37,735 nt of DNA. Origin: Collinsella sp. (GTDB lineage Bacteria > Actinomycetota > Coriobacteriia > Coriobacteriales > Coriobacteriaceae). The notes under the pieces were generated by a model. It was not told the DNA's origin. It made no database searches and saw only the letters and a list, made by a program, of their open reading frames with translations. Positions 15,673 through 23,678 of this stretch are shown piece after piece (positions within the stretch are counted from its first letter, which is position 1; each line of letters starts with the position of its first letter). A program made the position numbers and the translations under genes. The stretch covers positions 1-37,735 of the forward strand of contig JAUMNV010000158.1 of assembly GCA_031295725.1 (NCBI GenBank), given 5' to 3'.

Positions 15673-15734
15673 GACTCGCTTGAGTCTGTATGCAGGATGT
15701 CGGTCGTTGGGACCGTATCCTCATAGTTGAAACA

Positions 15735-15768
15735 AAGACCCGGGCGGCAACGATGTCGCTCGGGTCTT
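15735..15768 (+). terminator. Hairpin between binding-protein and permease genes
   Basis: A 12-bp stem (15735-15746 with 15757-15768, one G-U) has a 10-nt loop and no T-run (gtaatg follows). It is likely an mRNA-stabilising or partial-termination element that gives more binding protein than membrane subunits. Confidence 0.6.
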
Positions 15769-15829
15769 GTAATGAGTATCCGTACTCATATACCAGTTGG
15801 TCCTACCGACAAAAGAAAGGGGAGAGAAC

Positions 15830-16786
15830 GTGAACAACTTGCTACGTTTGATTGGAAGGCGTCTTGTGGCGCTGCCGATCATGGCATTGGGCGTCACCGT
15901 CCTGGTGTTCTTCCTTATGTCGTTCTCCAAGACCGACCCCGCCTACACGGCGTTGGGTGACGGTGCCTCGCCCGAGGCGGTTGCCGAGTACCATGAGAAG
16001 TATGGTCTGGACGACCCCTGGCCCGTGCGCTACGTGCGCTATATGGGCGATTTGATCCATGGCGACATGGGCACCTATGGTGCTGCTCGCAACTCCGTTG
16101 CCAAGCGCATCTCCACGGCCCTGCCCGTCACGATGCAGCTGACCTTCATCGGTCTTGCCATCGGTGCGGTCGTTTCGTTTTTGCTCGGCGTCATCGCGGC
16201 ACTGTATCGCGACAAATGGCCGGACCAAGTGATCCGCGTCTTTTCCATCGCCGGCTTGGCAACCCCGTCGTTCTGGCTTGCCGTTCTGTTGATCCTGCTG
16301 TTCTCTTCCTACCTTAAGGTGCTCCCGGCATCGGGTGCTCTGCCTCACTTCACCACGAATCCGGTTGGCTATCTGGGACGTATGATCATGCCCGCCATCG
16401 CCTTGGCATTTCCGCTGACGGGCCAGATGACTCGTATCGTGCGTACCGCCATGGTCGAGGAGCTCGACAAGGATTATGTCCGTATGGCTCGCGGCGCCGG
16501 CGTTCCCGAGAAGGTCGTCGTCGGCATCAATGTTCTTCGCAATGCGCTGATCACCCCGGTCACCACCCTCGGTCTTAAGATCGGTTACCTCATGGGCGGC
16601 GCTGTCGTCATCGAGGTTATCTTCAACCTCCCCGGCATGGGCACCGCGATTCTGCAGGGCGTTCAGGGCAACGAGGCGAACCTGGTTCAGGGCGTCGTTA
16701 TCGTCGTTGCTCTTGCCTTCATCATCATCAACATCGTGGTCGACATGCTCTACCTGCTCATCAACCCGCGCATCAGGACGGTGTAG
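15830..16786 (+). CDS. ABC transporter permease, DppB/SatB type
   Basis: A 318-residue inner-membrane permease of the BPD_transp_1 family. The N-terminus begins LLRLIGRRLVALPIMALGVTVLVFFL, as in DppB/OppB. The cytoplasmic coupling (EAA) loop is EELDKDYVRMARGAGVPE, and the protein ends with NPRIRTV, the usual C-terminus of this subfamily. The start is a GTG at 15830, with aaggggag about 6 nt upstream; the frame extends 11 codons further without a ribosome site. The stop is 3 bp before the next gene. It pairs with the permease half of the fusion protein downstream to form the channel. Confidence 0.93.
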   Translation: MNNLLRLIGRRLVALPIMALGVTVLVFFLMSFSKTDPAYTALGDGASPEAVAEYHEKYGLDDPWPVRYVRYMGDLIHGDMGTYGAARNSVAKRISTALPVTMQLTFIGLAIGAVVSFLLGVIAALYRDKWPDQVIRVFSIAGLATPSFWLAVLLILLFSSYLKVLPASGALPHFTTNPVGYLGRMIMPAIALAFPLTGQMTRIVRTAMVEELDKDYVRMARGAGVPEKVVVGINVLRNALITPVTTLGLKIGYLMGGAVVIEVIFNLPGMGTAILQGVQGNEANLVQGVVIVVALAFIIINIVVDMLYLLINPRIRTV

Positions 16787-16789
16787 ATT

Positions 16790-18805
16790 ATGGTAAAGAT
16801 TCGAGAGAAGCAAACCGAGCAGCTCGAGAAGGCTGCCTCCAAGGGGCTCAAGCTCGGTGGCTGGAAGAAGATGACGCTGTCTTCTAAGATTGCCGCCGTC
16901 GTGCTGGTGCTGGTCGCCCTGACTGCGATCCTGGCGCCCCTTCTTGCCCCCTATAGCCCGGTCGAGATCTTTACGGCTCGCCAGGCTCCCGGCAACGGAT
17001 TTATCTTCGGTACCGACGATAAGGGTCGCGACATTCTGTCGCGTATGCTCTACGGCGGTCGTTACTCGCTGATTATCGGCTTTGGCGCCACTGCCATGGC
17101 TCTGGTCTGCGGCTCGGTCGTGGGCGCCCTTGCAGCGGTTTCGCGCAAGGCCGTCTCCGAGACGATCATGCGTATCCTGGACATCATCATGTCCATCCCG
17201 GGCATCGCCCTCGCGGCCGTCTTCGTCTCCATCCTGGGCAACTCCGTGCCGTCGATCATCTTCGCCATCGGCTTTATGTACACTCCGCAGATTGCCCGTA
17301 TCGTACGCGCCAACATCGTGTCCGAGTACGGCGAGGACTATGTCCGCGCGGTCATCGTTTCCGGCGCCAAGGCTCCGTGGATTTTGATCAAGCATGTTCT
17401 GCGTAACTGCATCGCCCCGATCATGGTCTTCACCGTTACCCTGGTCGCCGACGCCATCATCTTCGAGGCCTCGCTGACCTTCATCGGCGCTGGTATCCAG
17501 GAGCCCACCGCTACCTGGGGCAACATCCTCGCCGACGCCCGCGGCGGCGTGCTCGCCGGCCGTTGGTGGCAGGCGCTGTTCCCGGGCCTGGCCATCATGA
17601 TCACCTGCCTGGCGCTCAACATCCTCTCCGAGGGCATTACCGACGCCATGGCCGCTGCGCCCTCCGCTGCCCTGGATCCTACCGATTCCTCCAAGCGTCG
17701 CGAGGCCGACCTGCTGGTCTCCGACCCCGTTCGCGCCTACAAGGAGCAGGCCCAGTCCCTCTCCGCTCGCCTTGGCGCCCTGCGCGATGTCGAGCTCAAG
17801 CGTGACGATCGCCACGTGCCCGACGAGTCCGTTGAGCCGATTCTCTCGGTCCGCGACTTCTGCATCCAGTTTGAGCATCACGGTGATATCAACGTCGTCG
17901 ACCATGTCAACTTTGACGTTCGTCCTGGTCAGACCATGGGCCTGGTGGGCGAGTCCGGTTGCGGTAAGTCCATCACCACGCTGGCCATCATGGGCCTGAC
18001 CGACGATGACGAGCATCTTTCCGGCGAGGTTCTTTGGGAGGGCCGTGACCTGCTCAAGATGAGCAAGAAGGAGTGGTTCGGCCTGCGCGGTACCGATATC
18101 GCTATGGTCTATCAGGACGCCCTGTCCTCGCTTAATCCCTCCATGCTCATCTCTGCCCAGATGAAGCAGCTCACCAAGCGCGGCGGAACCCGCAGCGCCG
18201 AGGAGCTCCTGGAGCTCGTCGGCCTCGATCCCAAGCGCACGCTCGAGAGCTATCCGCACGAGCTTTCCGGCGGCCAGCGTCAGCGTGTCCTGATCGCTAT
18301 GGCCCTTACCCGCGACCCCAAGCTGGTCATCTGCGACGAGCCCACGACCGCTCTGGACGTTACCGTCCAGAAGCAGGTCATCAAGCTGCTCAACGATCTT
18401 CAGGCCAAGCTCGGCTTTGCCATGATCTTCGTTTCGCATGACCTGGCTCTGGTCGCCGAGGTTGCCCATAACATCACGGTTATGTACGCTGGCCAGGTTA
18501 TCGAGCAGGCACCCACCAAGGAGCTGCTCACCAACCCGATCCACGAGTACACCCGCGGTCTTCTGGGTTCCGTTCTGTCCATCGAGAGCGGTTCGGGTCG
18601 CCTGCACCAGGTGCCCGGCGCCGTTCCGAGCCCGCGCGATTTCCCCAAGGGCGATCGCTTCGCGCCCCGCTCGAGCCATCCGCGTATTGGCCTGGACACC
18701 CGTCCGGTCTTCAAGCGCGTGCCCGGTACCGAGCACTTCTATTCCGAGCTCCCCGACGAGGTGCTCAAGGCAAATGGTTTGACCCCTCACGCGGAGGTGA
18801 TGTAG
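16790..18805 (+). CDS. ABC transporter permease-ATPase fusion (DppC-DppD / SatC type)
   Basis: A single 671-residue frame joins two proteins that are usually separate. Residues about 1-285 are a DppC-type permease (FGTDDKGRDILSRMLYGGRYSL, EAA loop EYGEDYVRAVIVSGAKAP). A charged linker of about 60 residues follows, then a DppD-type ATPase: Walker A GESGCGKS near 385, signature LSGGQRQR near 491, Walker B LVICDEP near 512, H-loop VSHD. The C-terminal oligo_HPY-like tail has lost the four cysteines that bind an Fe-S cluster in canonical DppD (GDRFAPRSSHPR here, where GCxFxxRC is usual). Permease/ATPase fusions of this type are known. Gene spacing of 3 bp upstream and 0 bp downstream indicates one operon. 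Confidence 0.93.
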   Translation: MVKIREKQTEQLEKAASKGLKLGGWKKMTLSSKIAAVVLVLVALTAILAPLLAPYSPVEIFTARQAPGNGFIFGTDDKGRDILSRMLYGGRYSLIIGFGATAMALVCGSVVGALAAVSRKAVSETIMRILDIIMSIPGIALAAVFVSILGNSVPSIIFAIGFMYTPQIARIVRANIVSEYGEDYVRAVIVSGAKAPWILIKHVLRNCIAPIMVFTVTLVADAIIFEASLTFIGAGIQEPTATWGNILADARGGVLAGRWWQALFPGLAIMITCLALNILSEGITDAMAAAPSAALDPTDSSKRREADLLVSDPVRAYKEQAQSLSARLGALRDVELKRDDRHVPDESVEPILSVRDFCIQFEHHGDINVVDHVNFDVRPGQTMGLVGESGCGKSITTLAIMGLTDDDEHLSGEVLWEGRDLLKMSKKEWFGLRGTDIAMVYQDALSSLNPSMLISAQMKQLTKRGGTRSAEELLELVGLDPKRTLESYPHELSGGQRQRVLIAMALTRDPKLVICDEPTTALDVTVQKQVIKLLNDLQAKLGFAMIFVSHDLALVAEVAHNITVMYAGQVIEQAPTKELLTNPIHEYTRGLLGSVLSIESGSGRLHQVPGAVPSPRDFPKGDRFAPRSSHPRIGLDTRPVFKRVPGTEHFYSELPDEVLKANGLTPHAEVM

Positions 18806-19633
18806 ATGAGCGAGACCGCAGTCAACGGCGTCGAGCCGATCATCTTCCTTGATGACGTCCACGTCACCTTTAGGACCCGTACCGGCTCGATTCTGCACCC
18901 CAACCTGGTTCACGCCGTCCAGGGTGTAACGATTAAGCTCATGCCCGGTCAGACGATCGGCATCGTCGGCGAGTCCGGTTGCGGTAAGTCCACCACCGCC
19001 AACGTCATGTGCGGCCTGCAGGCCCCCACGAGCGGCAAGGTCTACTTTAAGGGCAAGGACGTTACCAAACGTACCGCCGAGGACCGTCGCCACATGGGTC
19101 GCGTCATCTCGGTCGTGTTCCAGAACCCGGCCACGGCGCTCAATCCCCGCATGGTCGTTCGCGAGCAGCTGCTCGACCCCATGCGCGTCCACAACCTGGG
19201 TACCGAGGCCGAGCAGGAGAAGCGCGTCAAGGAGCTCCTGGAGCTCACCGGTCTGCCCAGCTCCGCCGCCGAGGTTCTTCCCGGTCAGCTTTCGGGCGGC
19301 CAGCGTCAGCGCGTCGCAATTGCCCGTGCCCTGTCGCTGAACCCCGATGCCATCATCGCCGACGAGCCCACCTCGGCTCTGGACGTTTCGGTCCGCGCGC
19401 AGATTCTGAACCTGCTGACCGACCTTAAGAAGGAGCTCGGCCTGGCCATGGTGTTCATCAGCCATGACATCCAGACGGTCCGCTATATCTCTGACGACAT
19501 CATCGTTATGAATGGCGGCAGGATCGTCGAGCAGGGCGAGGCCAAGCAGGTCTTCCAGCACCCCCAGGACCCCTACACCAAGATGCTGCTCGGCGCTGCG
19601 CCGTCGCTGCTGCACCCCAAGCTCGGCGAGTAG
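18806..19633 (+). CDS. ABC transporter ATPase, DppF/OppF (SatD) type
   Basis: A 275-residue ATPase. Walker A is GESGCGKS at about residues 54-61, the signature LSGGQRQR near 161 and Walker B AIIADEP near 182, followed by ISHD. It ends soon after PYTKMLLGAAPSLL and so lacks the Cys-containing oligo_HPY tail, which is acceptable for the F-type subunit. The ATG immediately follows the stop of the fusion gene (tagATG), with ggaggtg 8 nt upstream. It should form the heterodimeric ATPase with the ATPase half of the fusion. A strong hairpin follows. Confidence 0.93.
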   Translation: MSETAVNGVEPIIFLDDVHVTFRTRTGSILHPNLVHAVQGVTIKLMPGQTIGIVGESGCGKSTTANVMCGLQAPTSGKVYFKGKDVTKRTAEDRRHMGRVISVVFQNPATALNPRMVVREQLLDPMRVHNLGTEAEQEKRVKELLELTGLPSSAAEVLPGQLSGGQRQRVAIARALSLNPDAIIADEPTSALDVSVRAQILNLLTDLKKELGLAMVFISHDIQTVRYISDDIIVMNGGRIVEQGEAKQVFQHPQDPYTKMLLGAAPSLLHPKLGE

Positions 19634-19649
19634 CCTCGCTTTCCCTCCC

Positions 19650-19677
19650 GTGCGCCCGGTTCCCTTGCCGGGCGCAC
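19650..19677 (+). terminator. Hairpin after the first ABC transporter genes
   Basis: A perfect 10-bp GC-rich stem (19650-19659 with 19668-19677, arm gtgcgcccgg) has an 8-nt loop. It is followed by ctccgttgcg, so the T-run is poor; it may be a partial terminator or a 3' stability element within the cluster. Confidence 0.6.
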
Positions 19678-19713
19678 CTCCGTTGCGATTTCGAAAGGTT
19701 GGGTTCACGAGCC

Positions 19714-20691
19714 ATGCCAAGTGCTCAGGAGCTACAACATCAATTCGGTGAATATCGAGGCGCCATGCCCCGTCCATCAGATTTCGATTTCTTTTGGAAG
19801 GATCGCATGGCCGAGGCCGACGCCGTCGGGCTTGACTATGCGATTGAGACGGCATCGGTCGCCGATGCCGCAACCTGCCAGCTTTTCGACCTCTGGTATA
19901 CCGGTATGTGTGGCGCGCGCCTGCATGCCAAGTACCTTAAACCCGTCTCGGACGAGCCCGTGCCATTGGTACTTCAGTTCCATGGGTATCCGGGTGCAAG
20001 CCGCAGCTGGTTTGAGCAGGCGTCGTTTGCGGGCATGGGCATGGCGCTCATCGCCCTCGACTGCCCCGGCCAAGGAGGTCCCTCCGAGGACATTGGTGGA
20101 TTTGAGGGCACAACGGTTGCCGGGCATATCGTCGCCGGTATCGACGGCGACCCTGCCAACCTCTACTATGTCCGCTTACACCAAGATATTCGAATCCTGT
20201 GCCGCATCGTTCGCGAGCTCGAGGGTATCGATCTTGCGCGTGTGTTTGTGAACGGCGCGTCGCAGGGCGGCGGTTTGGGCATTGCGACCTGTGCGCTTAA
20301 CAGCGAGCTTATCAATCGTGCCGCCATCCTCTATCCCTTCCTGTCAGATTTCCGCCTAGTCTGGGATTTGGATGCAGACGACATTGCCTACGAGGGCCTG
20401 CGCTATTGGTCTCGCTGGTTTGACGAGGACTCGACTCGTATTGACGAAGCCTATGCCAAGCTGGCGTACTTCGATTCCAAGAACTTTGCCCCTATGGTCA
20501 AATGCCCCGTGCTGTTTGGCACCGGCACAGCCGATATCGTCTGCCCGCCAGCGACGCAGTTTGCGGTCTATAACAACCTGACCTGCGAAAAGCGTCATGA
20601 GTTCTTTGAAGGCTTTGGCCACGAGGAGATTCAGGATTTTGACGATCTGATCATTCCGTTTTTCTGCAAGGGAGGGGAGGCTCATGTCTAA
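19714..20691 (+). CDS. CE7-family acetyl esterase (acetylxylan esterase / cephalosporin-C deacetylase type)
   Basis: A 325-residue alpha/beta hydrolase of the AXE1 (CE7) family. The start region RPSDFDFFWKDRMAEAD is family-typical. The oxyanion-hole strand is LQFHGYPGASRSW. The triad is Ser183 in GASQGG, Asp274 in GTGTADIVCPP and His303 in GFGHEE. No signal peptide is present, so it acts in the cytoplasm. Annotated acetylxylan esterases also occur in sialic acid regulons such as that of S. pneumoniae, so I infer removal of O-acetyl groups from imported sialic acid. The ATG at 19714 is the best start, although the nearest purine-rich site (gaaagg, 19693-19698) is 15 nt away. It overlaps the next gene by 8 bp. 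Confidence 0.85.
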   Translation: MPSAQELQHQFGEYRGAMPRPSDFDFFWKDRMAEADAVGLDYAIETASVADAATCQLFDLWYTGMCGARLHAKYLKPVSDEPVPLVLQFHGYPGASRSWFEQASFAGMGMALIALDCPGQGGPSEDIGGFEGTTVAGHIVAGIDGDPANLYYVRLHQDIRILCRIVRELEGIDLARVFVNGASQGGGLGIATCALNSELINRAAILYPFLSDFRLVWDLDADDIAYEGLRYWSRWFDEDSTRIDEAYAKLAYFDSKNFAPMVKCPVLFGTGTADIVCPPATQFAVYNNLTCEKRHEFFEGFGHEEIQDFDDLIIPFFCKGGEAHV

Positions 20692-21535
20692 GTGCGAGAG
20701 CAATGTTAATGAGCTGATTGTCCCCGGGCTCGTGGGAATTCCTGGAACGGTTTCGTCAAGGCTCGCAGAATATCGGGACTGGCGCGGTGATGTCCAAGCA
20801 GATGTTTCTGATTTAGAGACATGCGCTTCGAATCTTGAGATTCAAGGCCTGGCCATTACGGCGATTGACTTTGTTAACCCCTGCGCCCGTTACTCGGAGG
20901 TCTCCTTTGAGCTCGGTGACGATGCGATTCACGCTCGTTTGATCGAGCCTGTCGGTCGTGCCCGAGTGTCTGAGCGCGTGCCGCTGTGCCTGATGTTCCA
21001 CGATATCGATCGGCCTGTGCGCGGCTGGCATCACATGACGAGATTTGCCGCCATGGGGTATGCCGTCCTCGCGCTGGATGACGATGTTGCTGGTGCGGAC
21101 GACCTGCAGCGGGGGATTTCTTCGCCCGCTTTTGTCGAGCGCGTCCGTTGGGGTTGTGCGCTGGCGAAGGTGGCGCGCAATCTTGATGGCATGGACCCCG
21201 ACCGCATCTTTGCATGGGGCGAGGGTCTAGGCGGCGGAGTCGCGCTGGCGGTTTCTGCTCTGGACGAGCGGGGTCTCGCCTGCACGGCGGTTGCCAATCC
21301 GCTTCCTGGCGGCCTCGAGGCGCTGTCGTCTCGGGTGCGCGGATCGGTGCTCATGGGCACATCGCTCATGGATGCCGCGAGCGACCCCAAGGGCCAGTTT
21401 GCCGTATTCAACGGTCTTGAGTGTGACCGGAGGCATATCATCTATGCCAAATACGCTCACGAGCGCATCAATGCGTTCGAAAACGAAGTCGTCGACTTCT
21501 TTAACCAAACGTTCTACCCGTGTTCTTTGGCCTAG
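20684..21535 (+). CDS. CE7-like alpha/beta hydrolase lacking the catalytic serine
   Basis: A 283-residue protein that aligns with the preceding esterase through its second half. FAWGEGLGGGVALAVSAL matches FVNGASQGGGLGIATCAL, and MGTSLMDAASDPKGQFAVFNGL matches FGTGTADIVCPPATQFAVYNNL. The position of the nucleophile is Gly181 instead of Ser, while the Asp (230) and His (259) equivalents remain. Hydrolysis by the usual mechanism is therefore unlikely; a partner, regulatory or binding role is possible. The ATG lies inside the end of the upstream gene (8-bp overlap), preceded by ggaggggagg, so the two are translationally coupled. The frame is intact, so it is not an obvious pseudogene. Confidence 0.75.
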   Translation: MSKCESNVNELIVPGLVGIPGTVSSRLAEYRDWRGDVQADVSDLETCASNLEIQGLAITAIDFVNPCARYSEVSFELGDDAIHARLIEPVGRARVSERVPLCLMFHDIDRPVRGWHHMTRFAAMGYAVLALDDDVAGADDLQRGISSPAFVERVRWGCALAKVARNLDGMDPDRIFAWGEGLGGGVALAVSALDERGLACTAVANPLPGGLEALSSRVRGSVLMGTSLMDAASDPKGQFAVFNGLECDRRHIIYAKYAHERINAFENEVVDFFNQTFYPCSLA

Positions 21536-21603
21536 ACGGCCTGGACACTGCCAACAAGAGTGGGCGGCATAGGGCTGCCCGCCAGACAACTAAGGAGATT
21601 CTT

Positions 21604-22524
21604 GTGGCAACTCAGAAATTCACCGGCGTTATCCCTCCCGTCGTTGTTCCCGATACCGAAGACCACCAGCTCGATGTTGCCTCCTTTGAGCGCAGCATCA
21701 ACCGCATGATCGATGCCGGCGTCGATGGCTTGTTCTTCCTGGGCTCCTCGGGCGAGGTCGTCTTCTCCACCGACGAGCGTCGCCGTCAGATCATCGCCGA
21801 GGCCGTCCGTATCGTCGACCACCGCGTTCCCGTTCTGGTCGGCATCATCGACACCGAGACCGAGCGCATGATCGAGCACGGTAAGGTCGCTCAGGAGCTG
21901 GGCGCCGATGCGCTTGTCGCCACCTGCCCGTTCTATGCCCTGCAGGGCATGACCGAGGTCGAGGAGCACTTCCGCATCCTGCATGAGGAACTCGACTTGC
22001 CCATCTTCGCCTACGACATTCCCGTGTGTGTCCACACCAAGCTCCCTTGGAAGCTCCTTGCCAAGCTCGGTGCCGAGGGCGTTCTGGCCGGCGTCAAGGA
22101 TTCCTCGGGTGATGACATCTCGTTCCGCTACCTCGTTCAGGAGAACGAGAAGAACGGCCATCCGATGAGCATTCTCACCGGTCACGAGGTTGTTGTCGAC
22201 GGCGCCTACCTCGGTGGCGCCGACGGTTCCGTCCCGGGTCTCGCCAACGTTGAGCCCGAGGGCTACGTGCGTCAGTGGAAGGCCGCTCAGGCTGGTGACT
22301 GGGCTACCGTCAAGGCCGAGCAGGACCGCCTCAATGAGATTTCGCACATCTGGGATGTCACCTCGGGCGTCCAGGGCTATGCCGGTGGCGTCGGCGCCTT
22401 CAAGACCGCTATGAACCTCATGGGCATCTTCGACAGCCCGACCATGCCGCGCCCGGTGAAGGCCATGACCGGCGAGAACGTCGAGGCGATTAAGAAGGTC
22501 CTCCAGGACAACGGTCTCCTGTAA
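21604..22524 (+). CDS. DapA/NanA-family aldolase, probable N-acetylneuraminate lyase
   Basis: A 306-residue class I aldolase of the dihydrodipicolinate synthase family. The Schiff-base lysine is Lys165 (GVKDSSGD), the catalytic tyrosine is Tyr137 (FAYDIP), and the loop at residues 47-51 is GSSGE. Context (NanE and an ROK kinase downstream, a Sat-type transporter upstream) indicates cleavage of Neu5Ac to ManNAc and pyruvate. The motifs differ from E. coli NanA (GGSTGE, YNIP, KxTS-D), so it belongs to another branch, and another 2-keto acid substrate cannot be excluded. The start is a GTG at 21604, with aaggag (21592-21597) 6 nt upstream; the open frame extends 28 codons further into the previous gene without a ribosome site. 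Confidence 0.85.
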   Translation: MATQKFTGVIPPVVVPDTEDHQLDVASFERSINRMIDAGVDGLFFLGSSGEVVFSTDERRRQIIAEAVRIVDHRVPVLVGIIDTETERMIEHGKVAQELGADALVATCPFYALQGMTEVEEHFRILHEELDLPIFAYDIPVCVHTKLPWKLLAKLGAEGVLAGVKDSSGDDISFRYLVQENEKNGHPMSILTGHEVVVDGAYLGGADGSVPGLANVEPEGYVRQWKAAQAGDWATVKAEQDRLNEISHIWDVTSGVQGYAGGVGAFKTAMNLMGIFDSPTMPRPVKAMTGENVEAIKKVLQDNGLL

Positions 22525-22530
22525 AGCTTC

Positions 22531-22620
22531 CCCGGGCACCCGATCTTGGGGCTCAAGCGGTCGAGCGTGACCCATTAGGTCAACGCCCGACCGCTTTCAC
22601 CCCAACCTCGGGCACTCGGG
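22531..22620 (+). repeat. 90-nt multi-segment hairpin between lyase and kinase genes
   Basis: Four stacked stems share one axis: 22531-22543 with 22608-22620 (13 positions, 2 mismatches, 1 G-U), 22546-22551 with 22600-22605 (ttgggg/ccccaa), 22555-22563 with 22588-22596 (aagcggtcg/cgaccgctt), and 22565-22572 with 22578-22586 (one bulge). They close on a 5-nt loop. About 36 base pairs in all; no T-run follows directly. Confidence 0.75.
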
Positions 22621-22636
22621 AAACCTTTACCAAGCT

Positions 22637-22679
22637 GCGGCGATAACGCCGCTTTCATTTCCTGTAGTTGTTTTTTATC
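22637..22679 (+). terminator. Short terminator-like hairpin upstream of the ROK kinase gene
   Basis: A perfect 6-bp GC stem (22637-22642 gcggcg with 22647-22652) has an ATAA loop and runs into tttcattt. A second T-run (ttgttttttatc) ends at 22679, just before the Shine-Dalgarno of the kinase gene. It may attenuate expression into nanK-nanE. Confidence 0.5.
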
Positions 22680-22695
22680 TCCTAAGGAGAGCGAC

Positions 22696-23661
22696 ATGGA
22701 GAACAAGTACGTCTGCTCTGTCGATATCGGCGGAACTAAGATCGCGACTGCCATCATGGAGTACCCGGCTGACGGCAGCGTGCCCCATCCCGTTTTTGAG
22801 GCCGAGGTTCCCACCGAGGCCCAAGAGGGCGGCGAGGCCGTCTTCCAGCGTATCGAGGCGTCCATCAAGGCTGCTCTCGAGGCGAATCCCGATGTCGAGG
22901 TCCTTGGCGTCGGCATTGGTGCCGCCGGCGTCGTCGATCCCAAGACGGGCGCCATCGCGTATGCCAACGAGATCATGCCCGGCTGGTCCGGCGTCCAGTT
23001 GGGGCCGCGCCTGCGCGAGGACCTCGGTCTTCCCGTTGCCGTTGTAGGCGACGTGCAGGCTCATGCTCTGGGCGAGGCCCACTGGGGCGTCGGCAAGGGC
23101 AAGTTCTCCGTCTTGTGTCTTGGCATCGGTACGGGCATCGGCGGCGCATATGTCGAGAACGGCCGCGTGATGCAAGGCTTCCATGGTGCTGCTGGCCATA
23201 TGGGCCACATCGAGTGCTCGGCTGCCGCCGGCATTCCCTGCGCTTGCGGGCGTTCTGGCCATCTGGAGTCGGTTGCTTCGGGCACTTCCATTGGTCGAAT
23301 GTACGATGAGCGCTTTGGTCGCGTCGACCCCAGCCGTCCTTCGGTCGGTCGCGATGTGAACGACCTGTGCCGCGCGGGCGACGCAAAGGCGACCGAGGTC
23401 ATCCATGACGCCGGCTTTGCGCTGGGTGCCAGCTTGGGCTCGCTCGCTAACATCCTGGACCCCGAGGTCATCGTGCTTTCGGGTGGCGTGATTCACCAAG
23501 GTCCCGATTGGCGTTCACAGACGTGGAAGGATTCGGTGCACGAGGGCTATGCCAGCCAGGCGCTCGATCCGCTTCAGGACACGCCGATCCTCATCGGTTC
23601 TCTGGAGGGCGATGCTCCGCTCATCGGTGCCGCCGAACACCTTCTTGCATCGTTGAAGTAA
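22696..23661 (+). CDS. nanK: ROK-family sugar kinase, probable N-acetylmannosamine kinase
   Basis: A 321-residue ROK protein. The ATP-binding DIGGTK motif is at the N-terminus. The catalytic region GDVQAHALGEAHWG, the GIGTGIGGA loop, and the zinc site (GHMGHIE followed by CACGRSGHLE) are present. It has no N-terminal helix-turn-helix, so it is a kinase rather than a repressor. ROK sequences alone do not separate glucokinase, ManNAc kinase and others; the position next to nanE and a NanA-family lyase makes ManNAc the likely substrate. The start is the ATG at 22696, with aaggag (22684-22689) 6 nt upstream. Large hairpins lie on both sides of the gene. Confidence 0.85.
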   Translation: MENKYVCSVDIGGTKIATAIMEYPADGSVPHPVFEAEVPTEAQEGGEAVFQRIEASIKAALEANPDVEVLGVGIGAAGVVDPKTGAIAYANEIMPGWSGVQLGPRLREDLGLPVAVVGDVQAHALGEAHWGVGKGKFSVLCLGIGTGIGGAYVENGRVMQGFHGAAGHMGHIECSAAAGIPCACGRSGHLESVASGTSIGRMYDERFGRVDPSRPSVGRDVNDLCRAGDAKATEVIHDAGFALGASLGSLANILDPEVIVLSGGVIHQGPDWRSQTWKDSVHEGYASQALDPLQDTPILIGSLEGDAPLIGAAEHLLASLK

Positions 23662-23678
23662 ACATAACTACCAAGTGC

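Noticed and set aside
16790..18805. Permease-ATPase fusion as a sequencing error or lost stop codon
   Set aside because: The two domains are joined by a long in-frame linker, without a remnant start or ribosome site, and such fusions are a known architecture in this transporter family.
15842..19873. A 1343-codon open frame on the minus strand across the sialic acid transporter genes
   Set aside because: It lies antisense to four clearly conserved genes. Strong third-position GC bias removes stops from this frame; its product is low-complexity, rich in His, Asp, Gly and Gln, with no domain.
20684..21535. Calling the second CE7-like gene a pseudogene
   Set aside because: The frame is complete, has a strong ribosome site and is coupled to the upstream gene; only the nucleophile is lost. 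Reported as a probable pseudoenzyme instead.
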